Assembly (NCBI RefSeq): GCF_012396235.1
Contig: NZ_JAAXPA010000026.1
Location: 1 to 64,000, forward strand
Direction: 5' to 3'
Origin: Rhodococcus opacus
GTDB lineage: Bacteria; Actinomycetota; Actinomycetes; Mycobacteriales; Mycobacteriaceae
DNA: 64,000 nucleotides
Positions 61,097-64,000 of this stretch are shown here, piece by piece (position 1 is the stretch's first letter; every line of letters starts with the position of its first letter). A model generated the notes under the pieces. It searched no databases and had not been told where the DNA came from. It saw only the letters and a program-made list of their open reading frames with translations. The position numbers were made by a program, and so were the translations under genes.

Positions 61097-62170
61097 CTAG
61101 ACAAAAGTTTTGGGAGTCATTCGTGACCAGCGGCGCGCGAGGATGATCGCGGTCCCCACCAACCCGATGCCGACCACGGCACCGAGGGCGGGCCCATATC
61201 GGGTTCCCCACAGGATCGCGGTACGGGCGTCCTTCGCTTGTTGGGCAAGGCCGTTGATTGTTTCGTTGTCGAAGTGGGTGTGCGCTTCGAGCGTGGTCAC
61301 AGCATTCGGGTCGTCAACCGACCGCGCCAGCCATCGCCTCGGCTGCTCCTCCACAGCAACGATCGCACCAGATGCAGGCTCGACCCACACATCGCGCGTC
61401 GTGGAGTAGTGCAGATCCATCGTTGTCGGCTCCGTGCCAGGTAGCCCCCACTTTTCAGCGGGCAAGGTCGTCGTCGCGACACTGCCGATCGATTTCCCAA
61501 GGTTCACGGGGCCGATCGTCTGCTGAAAGTGATACAGCCGCATGCCGTCGACCATGCGATCGTCGTCTACGTACTCGATCGGATGCGTCTCCCGTGCCGT
61601 CCCGTCGTAGTACGGGTAGCTGACCTTCTCGACGTCGAACGGAAACTTGTACTGAATTCCGGCGCGAGGCGTCTCGGTCGGGGGCTTGCCCTGCTCGGCT
61701 TGAGTGGTCGGGACGGGCTCGGCGAGAGGCATGCCTGATCGTCGGTCGATCGTGACGCGATCGACCATTGCCGAGACCAGGCCCAACCCCTCGCCCCAGT
61801 CGGTCCGGACCGTCTTCTGCGCCGCCTGCAGAGTTGTCGAAGCGGCCGAAACTGGATCCTCTGTCGTCACGTACACCTGAATCCGCAGCGGGACACCCCG
61901 GTCGGTCTTCAGCGGACCTTTCATAGCCACCGAGGTGGCCTTGAGCACCGCCGCGTCTTCCGCAACCGACACTGTCGCCGATTGCACGTCGAGCGGGATG
62001 ACCTTCAACCTGGCGGCACCGTAGGTGGGAACCAAGACAGCGACGACGAGCAGGCACGAGCCGAGCGCGACGAGAGTGCAGACCGCTGCGGATCTCCTCC
62101 AACCCCGACGGTCGGCGGCATCCGCCTTGTGCACGTTTTCATCCAGTACGGTGTCGACCTGAGCACTCAC
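61097..62170 (-). CDS. DUF3068/PorA-family-like membrane protein
   Basis: A protein of about 357 residues with an N-terminal membrane segment (VCTLVALGSCLLVVAVLVPT), a large outside domain (YKFPFDVEKVSYPYYDGTAR, then TMDLHYSTTRDVWVEPASGA) and a C-terminal segment (ALGAVVGIGLVGTAIILARR). This layout and the PFDVEKxSYPYYD stretch match DUF3068 proteins, common in mycolic-acid bacteria and sometimes called PorA family. GTG 62170 is used because AGGG lies eight bases before it; GTG 62179 is an alternative. It converges on the conjugation operon and is probably host-type DNA. Confidence 0.75.
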   Translation of the reverse strand: MSAQVDTVLDENVHKADAADRRGWRRSAAVCTLVALGSCLLVVAVLVPTYGAARLKVIPLDVQSATVSVAEDAAVLKATSVAMKGPLKTDRGVPLRIQVYVTTEDPVSAASTTLQAAQKTVRTDWGEGLGLVSAMVDRVTIDRRSGMPLAEPVPTTQAEQGKPPTETPRAGIQYKFPFDVEKVSYPYYDGTARETHPIEYVDDDRMVDGMRLYHFQQTIGPVNLGKSIGSVATTTLPAEKWGLPGTEPTTMDLHYSTTRDVWVEPASGAIVAVEEQPRRWLARSVDDPNAVTTLEAHTHFDNETINGLAQQAKDARTAILWGTRYGPALGAVVGIGLVGTAIILARRWSRMTPKTFV

Positions 62171-62261
62171 GTAGCGCACCCTAGCCGCCGGAGCAATGCA
62201 GAATCCCGGTCAGCCGGTATCTTCGTCCTGAGGTATTTGCCACATCACAGAAGGGAACCTG

Positions 62262-63428
62262 GTGCTCGATCCGTTTGCGCCCGGCCTGAGTGTCGCGGAG
62301 GCCGATCGCTTGCATGCGCACCTTCGCGCCGTCGGCCCAGTTGTCGAGGCCACCGACGCCGACGGACTGCGCGTCTGGATCATCACCCGGTACGACGACG
62401 TCTCTCGACTGCTCGCTGACCCCGGAATCGTCAATGTCCGGCCCGGCGGCCCATCAGGCAGCCCGGGTCTTCCCCTACCACCGGCACTGGCCCGCAACCT
62501 GCTCAATATGCTCCCCGATGATCACCGGCGCGTCCGCGCTTTGGCAGCGCCCGCGTTCTCACGGCGACGAATCGGAGCGGTGAGGCAGATGGTGACCGCC
62601 CGTGCCGACGGACTCCTGGACGACCTCGACCCGAACGAAACCGGTGTTGTCGACCTCTTTCCCGCCTACGCCGCTCCCCTGCCTGCTGACATCATCGCCG
62701 AGATCCTCGGCGTGACCGATACGGACGCCGACGAGTTCCGTACCGCCGCGGCGACCGTGATGGCAATGAATCCTGGCGAACCCACCGCGGACGACCCTCG
62801 CATCCCGGCCATGACCACGATCGTTCTCGTACTCATGCGTGTGATCGCGGCCAAACGGAAATCGCCCGGTGACGACGTCATCACCGATTGGATCACCGCC
62901 CGCGACGCCGAAGACCGCCTGACCGAAGAGGAACTCATCTCCCTGGCGTTCCTGACGTTTCTCGCCGGATTCGAGAACTCCGTCTACCAGATCGCCAATG
63001 CCATCGGCATTCTCGCCGGACTCGATCGGGACCAGCTACTCGTCGAAATCGCCGACGACCAGCTCTGGCGCGCCCGGGTGACGCAGCTTGTCCTCGACGC
63101 CGCGCCCGGGTCCTATGCGATACGGCGATTCCCGGTTGAGAACATCACCGTCGGCGGCATTCGCATCCCCGCCGGCAGTCCTCTGTATCTCTCCCTGCGC
63201 GCGGCGACCAACGACCCCGCCCGCGGTGAGCGCCCGGACCTGGCCTTCGGCCGCGGACCTCATTACTGTCTCGGCGCCGATCTCGCCGTGATGCAGCTCG
63301 ACATCGCTACTCGCCGCCTGTTCCAACGCCACCCGGGACTGTCCCTGGTGAAGCCATGGGAAACACTCGACCGGCGACATACGTGGCGCACTCACGGCCC
63401 CACTGAGATGCCAGTAAACCTGACCTGA
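62262..63428 (+). CDS. Cytochrome P450 monooxygenase
   Basis: A 388-residue protein from GTG 62262 behind AAGGGAAC. The haem-binding loop LAFGRGPHYCLGADLAVMQL (Cys near residue 336), the E-x-x-R-type region before it and the I-helix LAFLTFLAGFENSVYQIANA (A-G-x-E-N instead of A-G-x-D/E-T) are visible. The I-helix has asparagine-serine where threonine normally helps oxygen activation, which suggests altered chemistry or atypical proton delivery. Substrate unknown. A soluble bacterial class-I type is likely; no ferredoxin gene is adjacent. Confidence 0.85.
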   Translation: MLDPFAPGLSVAEADRLHAHLRAVGPVVEATDADGLRVWIITRYDDVSRLLADPGIVNVRPGGPSGSPGLPLPPALARNLLNMLPDDHRRVRALAAPAFSRRRIGAVRQMVTARADGLLDDLDPNETGVVDLFPAYAAPLPADIIAEILGVTDTDADEFRTAAATVMAMNPGEPTADDPRIPAMTTIVLVLMRVIAAKRKSPGDDVITDWITARDAEDRLTEEELISLAFLTFLAGFENSVYQIANAIGILAGLDRDQLLVEIADDQLWRARVTQLVLDAAPGSYAIRRFPVENITVGGIRIPAGSPLYLSLRAATNDPARGERPDLAFGRGPHYCLGADLAVMQLDIATRRLFQRHPGLSLVKPWETLDRRHTWRTHGPTEMPVNLT

Positions 63429-63465
63429 CCACCCGAAAGCCAGTACGGGAGAAACGGATAAACCG

Positions 63466-64000
63466 ATGACAGTTGATGCCCTCGTGCGCGCCCCCGCCGA
63501 ACCCACCCACCCGATCCGCGAATGGACGACCGTCTTCGTCGGCACCGGTGACGAGCACCATGTCGTCGCCGAAGGCCCCAAACACCGCGACTGGCGAAAG
63601 ATCGGCAATGTCTTTCGCGGACCTGCCCGCACAGCTGTCCTGGGGTTGATCCGTACGTGCATCGCCGATCGCGAGCTCAAGATCGAGTCGTTCGAGGGCA
63701 AGGTCGCCGACGCCCTGGGCCCGGTCGGGGCAGCCCACCCCATCCTGACTCCCGACAAGAGCATGGTCGTAGCAGTTCAGATCTGGAGCGGTGACCCGAA
63801 GAAGAACCCGCCGGACCGCCCCAATGTCGGGGCATGGGAGTGGGTTCTGAGCTCGGAGGACAACCCGCCCCCACCGCAGCTGCAGTTGGACCCCGGAGCT
63901 ATCGAGCTCATCGGGATGTCCGCCCGGCATCAGGATCGATCGGTTTTCGGTCCTGCAGATCTCTACACCCGTTCGGCCCGCCTGTCCGACACGTTGCGGC
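63466..64000 (+). CDS. Unrecognised protein, truncated by the window end
   Basis: ATG 63466 opens a frame that runs off the window (at least 178 residues). It reads IREWTTVFVGTGDEHHVVAE, then AVLGLIRTCIADRELKIESF and MVVAVQIWSGDPKKNPPDRP. It begins 37 bases after the P450 stop on the same strand and is probably co-transcribed. I do not recognise the family; PAS/GAF-type sensory proteins of unknown function in Rhodococcus and Mycobacterium are one possibility. Confidence 0.5.
   Translation, partial: MTVDALVRAPAEPTHPIREWTTVFVGTGDEHHVVAEGPKHRDWRKIGNVFRGPARTAVLGLIRTCIADRELKIESFEGKVADALGPVGAAHPILTPDKSMVVAVQIWSGDPKKNPPDRPNVGAWEWVLSSEDNPPPPQLQLDPGAIELIGMSARHQDRSVFGPADLYTRSARLSDTLR

Overview
The window is high-GC DNA with GTG starts, tightly overlapping operons and actinobacterial families: a TcpA/TcpE-type conjugation apparatus, a PorA/DUF3068-like protein, a cytochrome P450 and a NaeI-type restriction enzyme. 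It most resembles a plasmid or integrative conjugative element from the Mycobacteriales (Rhodococcus, Gordonia or Nocardia relatives). The genus is inferred, not proven. I saw no rRNA, tRNA or CRISPR array.

Layout. (1) 0-5 kb is mostly decayed: a frameshifted Clp N-domain gene, phoU, a DUF6308-like pseudogene, an AbiE-like toxin-antitoxin pair with a broken toxin and an intact operator, and a recombinase remnant. (2) 5.16-10.24 kb is a seven-gene overlapping operon: ubiquitin-like protein, E2, JAB protease, E1, sigma-70-like factor, HTH protein, and an ImmA/IrrE metalloprotease with a 12-cysteine tail. A SIR2-domain gene follows. (3) 11.6-15.6 kb is an IS graveyard (IS110, IS21-like, DUF6431-like pieces). 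(4) 15.6-20.4 kb, minus strand, holds an alpha/beta hydrolase translationally coupled to a caspase-NTPase-WD40 protein. (5) 20.5-22 kb holds decayed genes, one of them a broken copy of a gene kept intact at 36 kb. (6) 22-25.6 kb holds a winged-helix protein, two sigma-like proteins and a membrane protein of lower GC. (7) 26.2-32.3 kb is a restriction-modification island. A C5 methyltransferase is followed by a dead NgoMIV-like endonuclease gene that an IS630 element has split near its stop codon. Divergent from these lie HNH, NaeI-like and Vsr genes. NaeI and NgoMIV both recognise GCCGGC. (8) 32.4-32.8 kb is a two-gene ribbon-helix-helix module behind a 19-bp-arm palindrome.

(9) 33.8-60.9 kb is a conjugation region. 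Minus-strand genes include two tandem FtsK/TcpA-like ATPases that share a 624-bp apparently identical core, and a ParA-like ATPase. A 1.1-kb divergent spacer with 12-bp iterons and a GC hairpin leads into the plus-strand type IV secretion operon: a small membrane protein, TcpE-like, VirB4-like, VirB6-like and VirB8/TcpC-like proteins, then an M23-lysozyme-NlpC cell-wall hydrolase. A complete Tn7-like transposon (TnsA, TnsB, TnsC, large TniQ) sits 23 nt past the hydrolase stop codon, with a perfect 5-bp target duplication. It abuts a 310-bp deletion derivative of a related element. Two conjugation accessory genes follow. (10) The right edge has the DUF3068-like gene, a P450 and a truncated unknown gene.

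The intact modules fit a mobile element that carries its own transfer machinery, several anti-phage-type systems (ubiquitin-like, caspase, SIR2, restriction-modification) and a transposon that appears to use the conjugation operon as its landing site.
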